Assembly (NCBI GenBank): GCA_905250885.1
Contig: CAJNOQ010003515.1
Location: 1 to 20,032 of the forward strand
Source of the DNA: Didymodactylos carnosus
Lineage: Eukaryota > Rotifera > Eurotatoria > Philodinida > Philodinidae
Reading direction: 5' to 3'
DNA length: 20,032 bases
The translations under genes were made by a program, and so were the position numbers. The notes below the pieces were generated by a model, which worked only from the letters and a program-made list of their open reading frames with translations, did no database searches and was not told the DNA's origin. Of the stretch, positions 17,233-20,032 are shown piece after piece. Position 1 is the stretch's first letter; the number at the start of each line of letters is the position of its first letter.

Positions 17233-17449
17233 AGTGGACTGAAATTACCTGAACCACTTTCTATAGGTTTTCGATGATTCTCTTTCCAATGGAATAGTTT
17301 TCCAGTTTCGACAAAGTTTTCCAGTGGGTTTTCCAGAGACCGGATTTGTGGAAAACCCTTTGAAAAACGTTTTTAAACTGAAAAACCATTCCATTGGATA
17401 GAGCATCGTCGATAACCTATAGAAGCAGTTTTTTCAGACCTTCCACGGT
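17233..17449. repeat. 217-bp foldback nested in the composite element
   Basis: Left arm 17233-17322 pairs with right arm about 17349-17449. Strong shared blocks are CTATAGGTT, TCGATGAT or TCGACGAT, and CCAATGGAATRGTTTT-CAGTTT. The centre holds GGGTTTTCCAGAGACCGG, a variant of the motif at the centre of the 10732-11049 foldback. Confidence 0.78.
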
Positions 17450-18427
17450 TTCTCTCTTGAATTTTGAATTTTCAGCGGAAAGTTCTTCGTGTGAATCCCA
17501 AATCTAAGTAATCTGTAGAATTCAGAACGGAAGGACCGAATTCAGATGAATTATATACCATCCCTGCACTTTTTCATGTTGATTCCGAATACATATATAT
17601 CATGTAGGAAAAAATGTTTTTTGAGTGCGAAAAGGTCAGTTTACCTTAAAAACCGAGGGATTTTAGAAAATCCATAAAACCTCCTTGGAAAATAAGCGAG
17701 ATTTCGCGATTTTAGAATACATAGAGTAGCGTTTGAGGGACATTTTGATGTGTTTAAATGTTATTTTCGCGTGGGGCTAAAGAGGGCGATCCGACTATAG
17801 TGGAGCACTGTTACTACGGACGGACATGATGGAGAACATGTCGCTCTTACTTATTGAATTCGGTGCCGAAATAGAAATATTTTGTTATCAATAGATAGCT
17901 GAAGACGTGCTGGTTCTAAATATCTGCTTTGAAATCGCGTACCATAATTGAGTAAACAAAGAATCTTTATTTCGTATGTAGTAACGATACCCGTAATCGG
18001 TTGTGTGTACCGTGATTTCTCGTCGTAGGAACCATTTTCAAAATAGACATTTATATACCATTCGATAGCCCTTTGAACGGGCTACATTTTCCACTATTTG
18101 TATTTAAGTTAGTACCTTCGATTTTTCACCTAATTTCCGCCTGGATGCCAACTGTGCCCGATTGACAAGTACCAAAAAGCTGCATTTTTTTGCTACTTTT
18201 TTCGCCTTTTCCACACTATCTGTACTAAAAGATTTTTATCTTTTTATACAGATCACGAGAAAGAGCACATTGAGAAGTACAAGAAGAACTGAATTCTCAC
18301 TTTTGCAACCCTTTTTTTACGGAAATAATAACAAAAGAAAAAGGTTCGAGTGGAAAAAAGTAACAGATTTTCAATGTTTTCGTTTTTCTCGTCTTTTGTA
18401 TAATCCGCGTAGTTTTTCTTGATTGAA
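17450..18427. other. Interior of the composite element, no gene
   Basis: No coding region is supported. Frames here are short or built from T-rich low-complexity sequence (18162-18422). No RNA gene or additional long repeat was found by eye. Confidence 0.5.
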
Positions 18428-18538
18428 CCCAAGCGAAATAGGATCTAGCTTAAGCTAGCTAAAAGGAACATTTACCCAGCTTGAGCTAGCTGATTGTTCC
18501 TCTTTAGCTAGCTTAAGCTAGATCCCATTTTGCTTGGG
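18428..18538. repeat. 111-bp foldback built from AGCTTAAGCTAGCT palindromes
   Basis: Arms 18428-18470 and 18495-18538 pair almost completely: CCCAAGCRAAAT, GGATCTAGCTTAAGCTAGCT, then AAA and GGAACA. Each arm contains the perfect palindrome TAGCTTAAGCTA, and the loop holds another close copy (AGCTTGAGCTAGCT). The result is palindromes inside a palindrome. It is well preserved compared with the surrounding repeats. Confidence 0.92.
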
Positions 18539-18867
18539 AAGCTCTAAAATTAAAGTTTAGATATGGTTTTGTAGGGCATTTCACGGTACATCTTCTAAAA
18601 AAAGCATTAACCTTTGGGTCTTAAAGAAACGCCAGAAAAATAGAAAATACTGAGAGGGCACACGCGTTACAATTTCTGGGAATCTGACGATGAAGGGTGC
18701 CGTTATTACACTCAATTTATTTTTCAGCAGGTAAAAGTAAACAAGACATAAATATACAGGGTAATAGAGCACTCCGAGCGCTTTCAGAATATTTTTCTTA
18801 AAATGTATTTTTATAGCGAATATATATTAAAAAATCGAATGCAACTATCTTTTTCCAGGCGGATATA

Positions 18868-19075
18868 CGTGAAGATATATTCAGTTATGTCAAAGTAAAT
18901 GTTCCATATCTTCAGAATATGCTCTCCCCCTCTTTATCGACCTTCTCGAAAACCGGTGTTTGATCGGTGAAATTTATACCGGAGATAGAACATCGAAAAA
19001 GAAAATAGAAGTATTTTTGCCTAGAATTTTCTGACAGGTTCTTCTATGGGCTTTACGGAAAACTCTATTTCTCAT
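18868..19075. other. Short spacer, nothing recognised
   Basis: AT-rich sequence with no frame or repeat that I can support. Confidence 0.5.
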
Positions 19076-19378
19076 CTGGTCACATTACGATCCCTCGAAA
19101 AAATGCCCTGATCGACCTCAAACTTTTACCACAGATACTTCAGACTCTATCTCAGGTTAGATTTTTTTCTTTTCGATAAATATGCTTTCCTTCTCGAGAT
19201 ATTAGACAAATACTAAAACGCCTGTGTAAAAACACACTTTTTATTTTAAAAACCTTCTCAAGCCGAAAGTTGAAATCGAAAACGCTTAAAAAGCCAAACC
19301 TGAGATAGAGCCCAAAGCATCTGTAGTAAAAAGTTCAGCTCGATCGGACGATTTTTCGAGGAATCATAATGTGACTAG
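19076..19378. repeat. 303-bp foldback with about 82-bp well-matched outer arms
   Basis: 19076-19158 pairs with 19297-19378. Shared blocks include CTRGTCACATTA, CCTCGAAAAA, GATCGA, AACTTTTAC-ACAGAT and CTCTATCTCAGGTT. The inner 138 bases also show weaker self-complementarity (TTTTCGAT-AA, CTTCTCGAG against CTTGAGAAG). There is no gene inside. Confidence 0.88.
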
Positions 19379-19561
19379 ATTGAAGGAACTATACGCAAAA
19401 GGCATAGTGAGAAAAATACATACTGTACACAGAGCTCTGTTTTTCAGGACATTTCCAGTGATGCCTATATCTCCACGAAAATAACACCGAAACTTTCTGG
19501 GAGACATCTCATTTAGAAGAGCAGACCTTTTTCTGTCAGTCGATGTATCAGAAAAAATGTC

Positions 19562-19815
19562 GAATATACAGAAACGGAGAGAAAAATTTGGTGTTTTTAG
19601 GCTTTGAAGGAAAAACTTGGTAACTTTTGGGTACCCTTAAGACTAAATAGAAAGAAAGACTAGAAAGTGAATAGTTTATAGCCTATAAAATGAGATCACT
19701 TCCAGCTCTCCACGACCTTCCTTGAAAAAATTATGAAATTTTGAAGTTTTTCTTTCAAAGCCTAGAAAATCAGTTTTTTAGGTTCGTAAATTTTTCTCTC
19801 CTTTCCTATAGATTC
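19562..19815. repeat. 254-bp inverted repeat with arms of about 57-72 bp
   Basis: 19562-19618 pairs with 19744-19815. Shared blocks are GGAGAGAAAAATTT and TAGGCTTTGAAGGAAAAACTT (one mismatch). The right arm has an extra segment of about 13 bases. It lies about 180 bp from the preceding foldback and has no shared arm sequence that I could see. Confidence 0.78.
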
Positions 19816-20032
19816 AAAATATTCATGTCCCACTCTATAATAATAATCTTAAGCGATTTGTCGAAAACAGGGAGAACATGTTGTCTTTATCACTAAAGCT
19901 GTCTTTCGTTTTATTTGAATGTATCATTATCCCTTTTGTTTATTATCTCGAAAAAAAAACACGAACATCTCATGAATGACATACATACACTCACTTATGA
20001 GAATGTTTGATGACATTTTTTTTCTTATATAT
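19816..20032. other. End of window, nothing recognised
   Basis: AT-rich sequence without supported features. Confidence 0.5.

Larger units (their letters stand above)
16802..18867. mobile_element. Composite 2.07-kb element with about 195-bp inverted arms and nested foldbacks
   Basis: The arms 16802-17000 and 18677-18867 are imperfect reverse complements. They start TATATCCGCCTG and share AGTTGCATTCGATTTTTT, GAAAGCGCTCGGAGT, CCTGTATATTTATG, AAATTGAGTG and CATCGTCAGATTCCCA. A third, more diverged arm copy lies directly inside the left arm (17036-17186). Two foldbacks (17233-17449, 18428-18538) sit in the interior. No transposase frame is present; a frame at 18162-18422 is low complexity. TA at both termini would fit a TA-targeting superfamily, but this is not established. 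Confidence 0.75.

Overview
The window looks like AT-rich nuclear DNA from a small invertebrate animal. The reasons are short introns of 56-57 bp with GTAAGT donors inside a transposase gene, one eukaryotic secreted-protein gene with a dibasic convertase-type cleavage site, and eukaryotic cut-and-paste transposons of the Merlin and FLYWCH/MULE types. A bdelloid rotifer is my best guess. That is inferred from general character; nothing in the window proves it.

Most of the window is transposon debris. From the left: (i) 1-542 is a miniature MULE remnant with 27-bp terminal inverted repeats (TIRs) and fused N- and C-terminal transposase scraps. (ii) 2850-4815 is a nearly complete Merlin (IS1016/ISXO2-like) element with about 180-200-bp TIRs and a 9-bp target-site duplication. 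Its transposase is dead: four in-frame stops, a tandem duplication over the second catalytic Asp, and a displaced 45-bp copy of the region holding the catalytic Glu. (iii) 5408-5801, 7486-8387 and 8915-9890 are three non-coding TIR elements. (iv) 10134-11392 and 12632-13465 are two diverged copies of one repeat family, each with a foldback (palindromic) core. (v) 13942-13985 looks like a solitary piggyBac-type end at a TTAA. (vi) 16802-18867 is a composite element with roughly 195-bp inverted arms, a third arm copy, and two nested foldbacks. (vii) 19076-19378 and 19562-19815 are two more foldbacks.

The only convincing intact gene is at 14618-15793 (+). It encodes a 391-residue secreted protein with a signal peptide, two helical heptad-rich regions and an RRKR site followed by a hydrophobic segment. 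An intron-like 3' splice acceptor lies three bases before its ATG, which fits a 5'UTR intron or spliced-leader addition. I see no tRNA, rRNA, CRISPR array or operon. There is no sign that the genes work together; the organising theme is nested, palindromic transposon ends around one secreted-protein gene.
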